Of a stretch of 64,000 nucleotides of DNA, positions 35,871 through 48,928 are shown piece by piece (position 1 is the first letter of the stretch; every line of letters begins with the position of its first letter). Under the pieces are notes generated by a model. The model saw only the letters and a list, made by a program, of their open reading frames with translations, was not told where the DNA came from and did no database searches. The DNA comes from Epiperipatus broadwayi (taxonomy: Eukaryota; Onychophora; Udeonychophora; Euonychophora; Peripatidae), in the NCBI GenBank assembly GCA_028023455.1, contig JAQFVV010000254.1:746001-810000 (forward strand), written 5' to 3'. Position numbers and translations under genes: made by a program.

Positions 35871-36610
35871 AATATTATGCAAAAAATACACTGATTTATA
35901 AATTTAATAATATTTACTATTAACTAAAATGATTCGATTGTTATATAATTTCTATGCTCGCATTGGGCAAAAGAAAGATATCAAAGAATGTTAAACTTGA
36001 TCATCATCAGTGTAACCAGAGATTGCGTTCCATTGTTTTGATCATAATGAATGGTCATCATAAACTAGTATAATCATACTCATTCTAGAAAAGGAAGTTG
36101 GAAAGAAAAATAAATGATAAAGAATTAAGAAATGACTTTTATGATAAATAAATAAACCAGGGATGATCAACATTTGTACAAATCATGTGTCAATTTTTTC
36201 ATGCATGAATTTAAGTGTCCCATGCAATTTTTATGCTGCTGTTCAATGTTTGTATAAAATATTAACAATATAGATAAATAATGTTTAACATTTTTCATAA
36301 TATGTACTGTAAAAAACTTCAAAGTTTAAATATTGTTTACTTTAATGATACTTCATATGACCAATGACATGACCTTAACTTACCCATTGCTATTTATTAG
36401 CAAACCAGATTATACTTGGCCTATTGAAATGCAATTGTTTTTTTAAATTGGTTTCTTTAATAAATGGTTTTTTCCTTTGCAAAATGAGAGCTTCTATAGT
36501 GAAGCCAGACAGAATCATTAGCCTATGTGGAGATCACCATGTTACACTAAATATATATACTAATAAGAAATCCAACCCTGTATCGAATATGCTTCAGATT
36601 AATATACAAC
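35871..36610. other. AT-rich, no gene seen
   Basis: No ORF, RNA gene or repeat that I can support; may include decayed Gypsy sequence. Confidence 0.4.
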
Positions 36611-36611
36611 A

Positions 36612-36862
36612 TACCATCTATATTCTTTACTACTTTTTGCAATGTTTTTTTACAATGCATTATTGATAGTTTTGATTGCCTTGGCAATCTTCTTCAGAAC
36701 TTCTACTTATATTTTCAAATCTCAAAGTTTGAATTTAACAGTTGAGATTTGGAAATAATAAATAGATGTTCTGAAGAAGATTGCTGGAACAACTGAAATG
36801 GTCAATAGTGCATTATAATGAAGTATTGTCAGAAGTAATAAAGAATGTAGATGGTATTAATA
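36612..36862. repeat. Family F fold-back
   Basis: CTATATTCTTTACTACTTTT on the left mirrors AAGTAATAAAGAATGTAG on the right. The minus strand at about 36670-36695 has CTGAAGA, a perfect AUUGCC/GGCAAU stem, then AAAA. The plus strand at 36778 has CTGAAGAAGATTGCTGG then ACTGAAATGGTCA. It appears inserted in the Gypsy neighbourhood. Confidence 0.7.
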
Positions 36863-36929
36863 TTATATGGATTTGGCAATGCAATAAGAAAGATAGGTTA
36901 TAATACTTCACAAAGAAGATAAAGAATGT

Positions 36930-39000
36930 GCTTGAGATTATTAGCATCACTACAGCAGGTCTCTCACTTTGCAAAAATCAACTTAAAGTTCACTTTTCAT
37001 CAAATTCCCTGTAACTGGTAGAATAGTAGAATTATTGATCAGTAGTATTCATATGGGATTATTCAAATACTACAAGCTACCTTATGGAATGATTATTGCA
37101 CCAAATGTATTTTAGGCCAAGATGGATAACTTATGACAAGGAATGGAGTTATTTCTTACTTGGATGATATTTTAATTACCAACAACAACAGAGCATGAGT
37201 TAGCAATATATTTATTTGAAATTTATTCTAAAGAAGAAAAATTGGTATGAAGTTAAACACCTCAAAATACACTTGGAATACCTTAAATAAATTGTACATG
37301 ACCTGGTAAAGTGTAAATAATACCCAAGACCAATGAATGTGAATGATTTACAGGCATTTTTATACCTATTTAATTTTAATTGCTTTAAAAAAGAGAGTAA
37401 TGGAAATGGAATGAAATGCATAATAAAATCTTTTAAAAATCAAGACTTTTAAACTTCCAGTCAACTTTTTGTACATTACTACAATGATCAGGAGATAATA
37501 GTTTATTTCATGGAAAAGGGACTGTTAATTCACATTATTGCAGTTGAGATGAATATCCAATAGCATATGCATCAAAAACTCTAACAGCTGCTGAAAAAAC
37601 TATAGTCTGCTGGACCAGGAAGCTTCAGGCACAGTCTTTTCTATTAAAAAGTTTCATCAGTATATGAACCAATGTGAATTTAAAATTTACACAAACTATT
37701 GATCATTAAACTGTAAATAAACTCCTGACAACTCAAGCCAGCTTATGACTTGCTGGAATGATATATTAGTTACTTATAACTATGAACTCATCTTTAATGC
37801 AGGTAAAGAAATTAGCCATATAGATGCAAGATCATATTTACCAGATATGTGTGACTTTGAACATAAGATTTCTGAGATAAATTATATAGATTCTATGAAA
37901 TCTAAAGAGCTAAATAGTTTGATAGTGCCTCAATGGACTAAAAATGACCCCAAATAAAGAACACTAGAGAACTGGTTAAAGTATGAATGGCCAAAAAGTC
38001 AATCTTATTAGGTTGTGAGACTGATTTAGAATGTATGCACAAACATACATATGACTGACTAGGTATTTTATGAACAGAAGACTGAAATCAAGTTCTGGAA
38101 TTACTTCATAATGGAAATCCAGTAGTGAGAATGAAAGTGTTAGCAAAGATACACGTGTAGTGGTCTTTAAAAAACAAAGAAATTCAGCAGATAGGAAAGC
38201 ATTGTGCAGGATGTCTATCTACTATAATCTTGCCCCAAAAAGGTTGGAACTCTGGCCAAGGTCTATACTATCCTGACAAAGACTACACATGGGCCATATT
38301 GGCTCCATGAATGGCTACATCTCTGTGATTGTCATAGATTTCTATTCTAAGTGAACAGAGTATAAACTTAGAAAAAGTACCAGTGCAGGGTATATTATGT
38401 GTTTAAAAATTTTTTGTGAATCATGAATACCTTTATGCTATTGGGATTGATAATGGAAATGATTTTGCAGCATAACAATTTAAAGATTTTTTTGTTAGAC
38501 AGGATAAATCAAGTTTTAACACTGCTACACCACCTTAATCAAATGATCTAGCCAAATAAGAAATCCAATAGCTCAAATCAATGTTAAACAAAACTTCATA
38601 CAAGGATATCAATGAAGTATTAACAGATGCTATGTTTTTTTCAACAATTCACACCTTGTACACCAACAAAAAGATCCTAGCTAAAATGTTAATGTGGGTT
38701 TTCTTTGCATGTCTTTTTACAAGTAAAGACATGATTGGAGAAAACCAAATCATCATCAGATAATTAATATGGATATGGAACATTTTAAGTAAAAAATAAT
38801 TTCTGGGAGTAATATTAAAAGTATTGTCTATGCAAGGTTCATTCACATAAATAATGGAAAGCAATTACCGAGGCACATTGACCATTTACAGACTCACCAT
38901 CAGAAAATTACAAAATAAAATCAGTGAATGATAAAGGAAACACTGTTCTTAAAGAAGAAAAGTGTACTAGTAAATCTTCAACTACTCAAAATGTCGAAAC
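36930..39000 (+). pseudogene. Gypsy/Ty3-type LTR retrotransposon pol relic (RT, RNase H, integrase)
   Basis: The plus-strand translation in three frames follows Gypsy pol in order. RT: FAKINLKFTFHQIP near 36968, YYKLPYGMIIAPNVF near 37070, SYLDDILITNN near 37155 (catalytic YLDD intact). RNase H: PIAYASKTLTAAEK near 37560, then FSIKKFHQYMNQCEFKIYTN near 37640 and LIFNAGKEISHIDARSYLP near 37790. Integrase: GIDNGNDFA near 38447 and a C-terminal RHIDHL-type segment near 38870. Stops and frameshifts are spread throughout. I did not find a matching pair of LTRs. It once encoded the enzymes for LTR-element replication and integration. Confidence 0.85.
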
Positions 39001-39905
39001 ACACACTGATAATCAGATATAGCTAATAAACTTATCTGTAGTTGATAATCAAACAAACTTATCTGTGGAAGAGTTGTTAACTCCTGAAAAATTTAAGCAA
39101 GAAGAAAAGAAAACTCAACCAAAACCATCACTTAGATAATTAAAAGTATGTAGAAAACTTGTGAAACTAGATTACATTTGTAACTAAGATTATTTTGTAG
39201 AGTGAGTGGAGAAAGGTTAAACTTTCTGTATGCCTATGTGTATATATTAATATTGTAAGTAAAGTAGTAAATAAGAGTAATCAAATCAGGCAGTAACTTG
39301 AATAAATTTTCTTAGGTATTATCTAACATTCTAAAAATTTATATATATCACATGTACATGAAAATGCTATTAATATTAATATTTATTAATGAGAATATAA
39401 TTAAGGAGATTTGGACTGATATACAAAACCTTGCAAAACATCTACAGTGTGTGTGTGTATGGCCATCAGTCTGTAAGTTGTTCCTGGAAGTTCTTAGTCT
39501 ATAGTGATAATAAGCAATGTGTAGAATTGTCATATGCAGCAGTATTACATATTGTGCATGTATAAAAAAACCCAATAAATGAGAACACAAACAATAACTC
39601 ATTAATATGTAGTAAGTCTGAATAAGTAAATCACCAAACCAGAAGTTTATTATGGACTGTGAAGATTACAAAGTAATTTTCAATGACTGTTAATTCTTTT
39701 ATTTATATGTCTTCTTTTGACATGTGATTAAATTTGTTTGCTAAGTTTAATTAATTTGTGTGGAGTTTCATTTAATAAATCTTATTGATATTACCTGGTT
39801 GGTATTGTTAAATATACTCTGGAACACAACAATCACTATATCCAGCCAAACATAAAAAATTGATTTTTTGATATAACCACTATATTTTTAGAATCTTAAG
39901 AAATT
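39001..39905. other. Possible 3' end of Gypsy relic, otherwise no gene
   Basis: GTGGAGAAAGG near 39206 could be a polypurine tract, but no LTR duplicate was found. A short (TG)n lies at 39450. A minus frame at 39348-39602 is not recognisable. Confidence 0.35.
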
Positions 39906-40179
39906 AAACTACTAAACATCACATGATCACCATTTCTTATGCTTGCTCATAACTGTTATTAAAACAGGCAAAACTCTCCATACAGTAGGAGATCCTAAGA
40001 TCTAAGTGAGGTGCTCTCAGATCCAAGGCTCCTCACTGATGAAAGCCACAAGCTAGAAATTAGTCTGGGTATAGTAGATGAGTAGGCACTAGATATGGAT
40101 TTTATGCACAAGCTTTCTGGCATACATTGATTACTTTGGCTTGTACTGATTGGCACTGCAGTGTGGAGAGTTTTGCATG
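39906..40179. mobile_element. Hammerhead retrozyme family B, 274-bp composite insertion
   Basis: Flanked by TCTTAAGAAATT (39894-39905) and TCTTAGAAATT (40180-40190), a TSD with a one-base gap. The left part (39906-39988) is minus-oriented, starting with ACTAAACATCACATGATC and running through GGCAAAACTCTCCATACAG. The right part (39989-40179) is plus-oriented, contains the HHR and ends at GAGAGTTTTGC. Confidence 0.87.
40021..40079 (+). ncRNA. Hammerhead ribozyme, type I, family B (copy at 40.0 kb)
   Basis: AUCCAA, GGC, UCCUCA, CUGAUGA, stem II AAGC-CACAA-GCUA, GAAA, AUUAGU, C17, UGGGUA. The core is intact. The distal strand (GUAGAU) and part of proximal stem I have decayed. Confidence 0.8.
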
Positions 40180-41289
40180 TCTTAGAAATTCTAGTTAAAT
40201 GAATTTTTTTTACTGACAAATAAATTATAATGAAAGTTTATGCTTTATTTTATGCAATAGATTTAGTTAAACAACAGGTCTACATGCAACTACTTTAACT
40301 GAAGTAGTTACATCAAATATGTCATCATCCCACATTGTTTAATTCAATATCATCTGAACTTTTACCTAAGTGTTGCAAAGATATTTAAACCGAACCCCAA
40401 AAGCTGATATCATCCAAACTAAAAGTTTTCTACATATTTTTTTACAACACTGGATAGTTAAATCTCAGTCATTTCCAATGCCATATATTGTTTTAGTTTT
40501 CTTTTGAACTGTAAATAATACCACAGACTTTGGTATCGTAAAAATCTGCAGGCGATTCAATTGCTGCCAAAAATTTAAAACTATATTATCAGACTGTTAT
40601 TTATATATATATATCCATACACACATACACATAAATATAACATCAAAAATGTAAAGACATTTAATTCATTATGCTATCTTGTCATATAATTATAACCCAC
40701 TATTGACTGTTGTATTAAGATTATATGAATTTGGAAATGCAACAAGAAAGATAACATTATAAAAATAATGCAGAAAAACATTTTTCAGGAAATATATATA
40801 TCGTTTGCTCTTATCACTGTGGTTGAATTACTTTAAAGCTTCAATTTATGCAATGTAAATTCAAGCAATGATAAGGGGAAAAAAAATGTTTGCCCAAAAA
40901 ATCTTTTTTCTATTATTTTCATTATATTAAACACAATTATTGCTGTTATAAAAAATATTTTATATTATTGATTTATTTAAAATATATATAATATTTCCAT
41001 GGTTATACAATTAAAATAAATTCTTATTTGGATTATATCATGTGTTATTTTGTTTTAATTTCCATCATTTCGATGAAATAACATTTATTCTCATCAAGAT
41101 TAAAGTCTTAATGAACAACTGTAATGTCTTAGATAACAACAAGATGAGCATAAAGTACAGATCGATTTTTATATATTTAATAAATACTATTTCTATAATG
41201 TAATTATGACTCTTGTGCAAGATGTAAAGTAGATAGAAACCAGTCCCTACCTTGCATGAGAGTAGTATAGTGAAAATTATACTATAGAA
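40180..41289. other. AT-rich, no gene seen
   Basis: ACCCACTATTGACTGTTG and ATGAATTTGGAAATGCAAC near 40695-40740 are traces of family F. Otherwise nothing was recognised. Confidence 0.45.
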
Positions 41290-41640
41290 ATATTAAATTA
41301 TTACATTTTTATTTACCATTGACAAACTCTCTCCACTCACAACTTTGACATCATCCACCTCAGATAAATACACTAATGATTATTATTAATCATTTTCGAA
41401 ACTAGAGATTATCTCTAGCACAGATATAAACTTTAAACCTCAGTCAAAGATTAATACATCTAATTTTTTAAATTTTAAACATGCACTCACATGAAATTAT
41501 TCACCTTTCTTTTCCCCATGTGTAATATCTTTATACTTATATTAAACAATTACCATACTCCCCATTCTTCTTAAATTCATATAAATAAAGATAAGTGGAT
41601 AATCTCTAGACTAATGAATGACTAATAAAAATTATTAATT
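41290..41640. repeat. Repeat H, partly inverted
   Basis: CACTAATGATTATTATTAAT and ACTAGAGATTATCTCTAG on the left recur inverted on the right (GGATAATCTCTAGACTAATG at 41598). Related sequence lies near 20338, 33964 and 34331. Confidence 0.6.
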
Positions 41641-42171
41641 CTTATGGAAAATAACTATAAACAAAAACATATATGACATATGCAAACTTTATTCAGATTT
41701 TAAGCATACCTCATATACGTTTTATTTTCCATATTACATTTCCTCAAGATATTGTGTATCAAAATTTTCAATATTACATTATTAATTATTATATATATTT
41801 GATGGTTGATCATTCAAAATAGATGGATTAACAAAAAAATATTTTACTTTAAAATTAAATCAACTTGGAATCAATTAATTGTAAACTGAAAAAAAAATAA
41901 AAATTTTTTTTTTGCTAATCGACCTATTCTGAATGTCTGAATAACCAACCATCAACTATATATAAGAATGATTGTTCTTTCCTTTGAATGGTTGTTCGTT
42001 CCTTTATGCTCAATCTTGTTATAACTTAAAATATAATACTTCTTCATTAAGACCTTGACATTGACAAGGATGAACATGATTTCATCAGAACATTGGAAAT
42101 CAAAACAAATTAATATTAAAAAATATAACCAATATAAGTCTTTATTTTTATACACACACATATATATATAT

Positions 42172-42275
42172 ATACACCTTTATTGTTAAAAGGAGGTTGC
42201 CCTGACAACAGTTTGAAATTGTTGATTGTTATTGATATTGGAATTGTCTAAGTGTTGACTAGTTTTTAATGATAC
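42172..42275 (+). repeat. Double-hairpin repeat, copy 3
   Basis: ACACCTTTATTGTTAAAAGG, GAGGTTGCCCTGACAACAG and GATATTGGAATTGTCTAAG follow the same order as 7501 and 7842. The first hairpin arm is missing. Confidence 0.7.
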
Positions 42276-43439
42276 ATATATGTCACTGTGGGCTAAATAT
42301 ATATTTTATAACTTCGGATCATCAAGCAGGTGACCCGCGCATCTTATTTGATTGCTCAAAATGTTGTTTTCTTTTTAATGATGTAAAAACTATAAATAAT
42401 GACATCAACAGAAATACAGGCATTTTATATGTCTTTTATGTAGCTATCTAAGGCTGTCTTTAAAAAAAAAAATCCAATGAAAATTTGATTTTTTATTAAT
42501 TTTTTTCATAACTGGGCCATTTAATTTATTTACTTTTATCAATTTTGTAATTTCCACAAAGCGATAAAGACAGAAAACGCTTATCAGCCTAAAAATATGC
42601 TTTTATCAGAATAAAAATACTCTGATTCACAAACAAGGTCTTCAATGGAGTCTAAATGTAAGCAGAATATCGGGCTCAAGTATATAATTTTAATTTTTTA
42701 ATTTTTTGAATAATATTTTAATTTTTTTTAATTATGTGAAAAAATGATTTAAGTTTTATTAATTTGAGTTTGTAATGGTGTGTGTCTATATAAATTCTAT
42801 ATTTATTTATGCTCATATGAGTTCATATGTACGATAATTTTATGTTCTAATCCACTTATTTTATAAAAATAAACTTATTTTATCAAAATAATGATTCTCA
42901 AAAGGTTTAATAATTTATTAATTATTATTATGTTTATATGGTGTGTTTGTGCTTACAAATAATGATTTACAAAACTAATTATCAAATGTACAGAAAGATT
43001 GCATATGCAGGCAAATAATCAAATTCTGATTCTTGCCTATGCCTTGATACTCATACTGTGGAGTCATTCTAATTTTGCTATATGTTTCATCACATTATTT
43101 TCAAGTCTATAGCTAACAAATGGACTATATGCAAATAAATTATATCTATGTGATACAATAAATATAACAAGATAGCATCACTAGTGTGCATAAAGAATAT
43201 AAACATCACTGGTGTGCATAAAGAATCTAAACATCTGATGTACACAAAAAATATAAAATGAAGAGATGAAACTCATTTTATCAGTGATACAGACAGACAG
43301 TAGCATACAATTTCTAGTTTTAGATAGACAAGAAACCAATTGCTATGATGACAAATGCATATCTATCTTCTGGAAATTATTTGTTTTGTATGGTTTATTA
43401 GGATGAATCTTTTTGTAACGCTAGGGGTACAAGATAAAA
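42276..43439. other. AT-rich, no gene seen
   Basis: A short direct repeat (CACTGGTGTGCATAAAGAAT and a close variant) lies at about 43180-43235. No coding content. Confidence 0.45.
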
Positions 43440-43495
43440 ATGAAGAATTCTTATGCAAATACTTTTGGAGATTCTGAAGCTATGGATTATCTCAG
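43440..43495 (+). CDS. Candidate 5' coding exon (unrecognised)
   Basis: AAAAATGAAG starts an 18-codon open stretch (MKNSYANTFGDSEAMDYL) that runs without a stop into CTCAG/GTAAGA, a textbook splice donor at 43495/43496. It lies at the start of a 5-7 kb region without recognisable transposons, which could be an intron. No family is recognisable from 18 residues. A chance donor in AT-rich DNA is quite possible. Confidence 0.25.
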
Positions 43496-46400
43496 GTAAG
43501 ACATATTATATAATGTTTGAAATATAATTTTGTGAGGAATACAAAGAAATTATCACTGAAGATATAATTTAAACTTAGTTAATTATGAATTAGAAATTAT
43601 GAACAAACAATGAAGTAATAATTATGTTGGATGTTGAAATTTCTTTTTTTCTTTATTTTTTAAATGGTTGTCACTATTTGTCTTAGACTTATTGTTTTTC
43701 TTAGTTTTTCTAGTTTCTATTAATGTAAAATTTTTTTGCTCTAACATAATTAAAACTGAAGTTATTGTGAAAATTGTGTCTCAGGTTTGTTTTTAAAAAA
43801 ATTCAATATGGCACCTAAAAACTGAAGCAGTTATATATATATTCTATAATGGTTAAAAAAATTTTTTTTGATCTTATTAAATAAATTTCCTTCTTGATAT
43901 TAAATTATAATGTCTTAGCTAAATGTTTTAAATTATTGATTAAAATAATTTACTTAGCATACTTAAATATTTGTTAATTAAGAAATATTAATTAGATTAT
44001 TTAATGTTTGATTAAAAATCCCAAGTTAATAGTTTAGATCTAAATAAGAATCAGTTTAAAGTCTGTTGTGTTTTAGATATAGGCAGTTAATAAAGTTGTT
44101 TTATTCTGTATACAATATGGTTATTTTATTTTGTTAGGATCTTTGTTTGTTAGTTTTAAAACAAATGGTTTTAAAATAATAATTTATAAAATGTTAGTTC
44201 ATGCAATAGTTATTTACATCCAGAGATATTTAAACCCAGAGTTTAGAGATGTTGAATTTAAATATGATTACTTTAGATGTTTCAAGTTAAATACATTGAA
44301 AAGTTAAATGTTTTAAATAGATAAAAAGTTAGCTTTATTGCTTTAGAATAATGGTTATACCTAATATATATATTAGTACAGGTGTTTAAATGAATGGAAT
44401 GTTTAAATTAGAAATATTAAAGGTTAAATTTTTTAAAGGGAATACTTTTAAATAAAGATAATTTTAAAAGCATTCTTGAAATAAAATAGTTTATTTTGAG
44501 AGGAATGTTTTTAATTAAAAATGTAAGTAAATAAGTTTAAATTAGCCAAACAAATCGTTTATTTAATAATTAAATTGCAATTAATAAAGTTTTTTTTATC
44601 AATCTAGACATAACATGGATAGATAGTCTCTCTTTATTAATTTATCCCTCATGATGTTATTAAATATTTTCCACCATAAAAGGTGAAGTTGTTTGTGCTT
44701 TTAAAAATTATATGACAATGATAGATTAGATATTGAAGTACTTAGTTCTTCAAGGTGCACTTGGTTATTTGTAGTGATTTTGTTAAGTGAACCAGTATCT
44801 GTATTGGGCTATTCTGTCTTTCCAGTAGTTCACAAGCAAACCAACAATGTATTAGTAATTTTAAATGCTTATTTTTAGTGCATAGCATAATAGAAAATGC
44901 ACATACACAATGTTGTTTTTCATCACCATCTGTAAGTAATTCTCCGATGGATTAATGTCATTTTAAGGTTAAATATTTCATTATTATGTGGACATAAACC
45001 AAATATATAATATGTGTGTACATGGCACCTGTTGAATGTTCCATGCATTTATTATTTTATTAAAAAAAAATAGTGCTAGACAATAATTATCTTATTTGTC
45101 TTGAGATGATAACCATAATTTTCATAAAAGTTTGCTAGTTCAAACTCAGTCATAAAGTAGTTCAGATTAAAGTCATTTAAATCTGTAATGTGTTAATATT
45201 TTTAATAAAGGTATTATGAATTGTTACCTGGCAAAGGGATATATTTCATAAATTGTATTGCTTAACTTATAGTTTAAGCTATTTTAATTTTTTTTTATAT
45301 ATTAAACATTTATTAATGGGATGATTTAGTTAGAACAAATTAAAAGTAAATTAGACTAATATTGAAACCATCTGCCTTAACAATGTATTCTTAATAACCC
45401 ATCCAAACATTTTAAAATTCTAATAGTTAGTTTGTTAGTGAGGCAATTCAGTATTGTCCATTATGACATTCTACTAAAAATTTAACACTGCCTATGTTTG
45501 GCAAATAATTTTTGCAATGATATTGTAAGTAAATTTTTTTTACTTATATCTAGTATGTTAATAAATGTATTTGTTGTGATTTAAATCTAGTTTTTGTTTT
45601 TCTATATGTGATTTCTTGTGTCTCAAATTGGTAAATCAGATGATCAATTCTTATACAGATCCAAAATCTCAATGTTAAAAATGAAAATATTCCATAAATG
45701 TTTCAATTCCAAAACTGAGATTGTAATTAACAGAAATGAATATTTATTTAATTTTGCTTGGGATTACTTAATCTATTTTTCAAACTGCACATTGTTTTAT
45801 TTATCTTAATTATTTTGATTGTGTTGTTGACTGGTAGTCGAAAAATACAAAAGGCATCCTTTCTTTCTATTATTTCAAGTGAAATCCTGGGCAAAAGACT
45901 ATGATTTTTCTAAATTTTATATATTTTGTTCTATGTAATTGTTAAACAGATTAAACACTTCTTTATTTAATTATTATTGTTATTGTAATGTATTAGGATA
46001 CATTAGTTTATAAAAGAAATGTAAGTTTCCTATAGTCAACTAGGATGTCAATTATTTATTTAGCAATACAATACAACAGTATAGTTTCAAAAGTTAACAA
46101 AAAAAACTCTGAGATCATTATTTATTATTTTATTAATTATTAATCCATTCATCTGCATTATAATTATGGTGGTGGCAAAAGAAATTCATTATTGTTTATT
46201 GTACCATTAGAAAGGCGCATTACATTTCACTCTACAAGAGTAGAGTAGATCAGATCATGTCAATAAATAATTATTTGGTGATAAATATTTGTTATATAAG
46301 ATATTAAAAAAAATACATGAAGAATCTATTAGATGTTACTAGAAGTGTGAAATATTTATTGCCCAGAGAATATATTTTGATGAAGGGAAATGTACATTTT

Positions 46401-48842
46401 AAAAGTGTTGCATAGGAATGAGTGAAGTTTTCCCTCTTCCTAGTTTATTTATTTTATAGTTTTGCATTTTATTACTGCTTTGAAATTTTCTTTTATTTTA
46501 ATGCATGTCTCTGTAGTAATGAAAGATAACTAACCAACCACTGAGCTTAGCTGAAGCTATTATTAGGTTTCATGATAAGTCTCTCATACATTCATAACCA
46601 TGTGTACTGTTTAGCTTCATATTCACATTTATTTATTTATACCAGTTAGTAATGCTGCCCAACTTTATGGGCTGGTATTAATAATCCTATAGCCCCTCCT
46701 TCTCTTTATTTGGTTAGAATATATATAAAATAACTCAAACAAATTTATTTATCACAGTATTCAAAATTAAATAAAAATACTTTCAATTATATTGTAATAG
46801 GGGACAGAAGAATAGAATAAGAAAAAAAAAACTTAACAAATAAGATGTGTATGACTAAAAATAATATAAATAAATACATTTCTTCTTAATGAAGTTACTA
46901 TAAATTGATTAGGCCATAATTTATGTGTTCAAAAGTAAATAAATTTAAATAAAAATGAAGTTGTCCTTTAAGTGTAATGAGAGTAATACACAAAATAACC
47001 AAACTATAAAAGCACACATATTGGTTTGATTCACTATTTAACCAACTATCAGTCTCAGAATACTTCAAATTCAATGTAAATAAATAGTGCTTGATGCTGA
47101 TGCAAACTATCCCTAAAATATTAGTTTCTAGGTCTTCAGCATTAATATTTTTAAGCATGTACTTTTCCATATTCTAGTATTCAGACATTATTGTATAAAA
47201 CAAATATATATATATAATCTCTAAATTAAAATAAACATTTAATTAAAATATATGGCATCACACATCTGATTTTCAAGTTATTGATAATGATCAAACTAAG
47301 TACTCTTTACTAATAAGATTCTTCATTAAAAAACGTTTTTCCGGAAAACTGATTATACTTCAAGATATGACATGTAATCCTAAAAATGATGTAATAAACA
47401 CATACATAAAGAAAAATAAATTATTTGTAAAGAACAATGTTAAAGGCCATAATAATGAGCGCCATCTATAAATGAAGGTATATCCTATAGTCCTCAATTC
47501 AAATTGTTTTTTATTATAGCTTCTGGTACAAACACTTAGAATGCAGATATACTGAAAATAATATTGTTCACACTGACTGACCTTATTTAACTAAATATAT
47601 TTTTAAAAACTATTTATATATGTAAAAACGAGACAAAATAAGACAACAATTAGTTTATTAATCAATAATATATTTAAATAGTACAAATAAAAACAAAAAA
47701 TATTGATAGAAACCTAGTGCAGTTGTAAATAAACATATTACGAGTTTGATTTTATCTGATATATTTTTAACATATTGTTAAAAGTTAATTTAATCTTAAT
47801 TAATTAATTTACTTTTCACCTATAGACATAGGATGATTATCTATCATATCAGTCTTGTAGCATCTTATCAATAAGTCAAATTCAACCCCATTGCAGCTTA
47901 ATTTAGATAAAATTCAAATTTCTTCGTTTTATAACTCTAATGCAAAGAGAGACATTTAAAGGAAGATAAAACCCCACATATACAAATATCTATTTTACTT
48001 TATTTAAAATATATGATCTAATATCAACAAAATGTTACAAGACCTCTCATTATATTCTTATAATAACAATTCTTTTCACTCTACTCAAAGCCATCTAGTG
48101 TAAGCCTGAATAGTTTAGAAATAAATGGTTATTATATAAATGGGCTATTATATACACATTCTCAGATTAATTTATGATTTTTGGCTTTGGCAGTAAAAAC
48201 ATAACATTCAAAGTTGGAATTAATGCATTTACCTAATCTGAAATTGTTGGCTCTTTTGGAAAAATTTAAGTTGGATAATGAAGAAGGCAAAGATGAGAAA
48301 ACAATATGGGAATATAAAAATACTAACACTATCATTTAACAATTAATGGAATGATTTGTTGTTCAGAGATAATAAGAGATTTAAGGATCAGAATGGACAG
48401 AGGTGGGTTATAACCCATGGGTCTTGAACTCTAAAATCTGCTACTCTACAGTTGCACTTACTTATTCAGAGTTCTATTGTCTACTGACAGTGATTAATCA
48501 AACTTAAAGTAATGCAGTAGAATAACAGGAACTGATATTGAAAGCATATCCATTGTAAATTAAGTAGAAAAAAAAAGCATCTTTGAAAATAATGTAAATT
48601 CTGTTATTTTATGTGAAATTACACAAACCTATCCAAAAGCAGTTTCTATGTGAAAGATGCAGTCAGTGAGTTTAGAAAGGAGAAAATATTGTAAGAGAAG
48701 TTTATAATTTAATATGAATTCAGAAACTTGAAAACAGATGTAAGATAAGGCTGCATGGGGAAATACTGTGGCTGCTTTATACCTCACTGAAAAAAATGAT
48801 CACGTGGCGCCACACACACTGTTTGTTGTTCAGCATCAAATT
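43496..48842. other. Long AT-rich region without recognised elements
   Basis: Frames at 45618-45809 (plus) and 46898-47170 (minus) encode unrecognised low-complexity peptides. GCGCCATCTATAAATGAAGG at 47460 contains the recurrent AGATGGCG octamer (reverse). Intron, intergenic or old degraded repeats cannot be told apart. Confidence 0.5.
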
Positions 48843-48928
48843 ATTTTTTCTCACCACTATTATGCCATCTTGTGTAAACTTTACTGAAACTTACAATAGA
48901 TGGCGTAATAGTGTGAGAAAAAAATGAA
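48843..48928. repeat. Short fold-back M
   Basis: TTTTTTCTCACCACTATTAT and GCCATCT on the left mirror AGATGGC and GTAATAGTGTGAGAAAAAA on the right. Arms are about 30 bp, loop about 25 bp. It may be a MITE-like hairpin. Confidence 0.75.

Noticed and set aside
36000-36040. TCATCAG on the plus strand (CUGAUGA on the minus strand) near 36008
   Set aside because: No GAAA box or pairing stems at the right distance.
36930-39000. Intact LTR retrotransposon
   Set aside because: Stops and frameshifts occur throughout pol, and no LTR pair was found.
46898-47170. 90-codon minus-strand frame
   Set aside because: No recognised domain and composition equal to background; cannot be supported as a gene.
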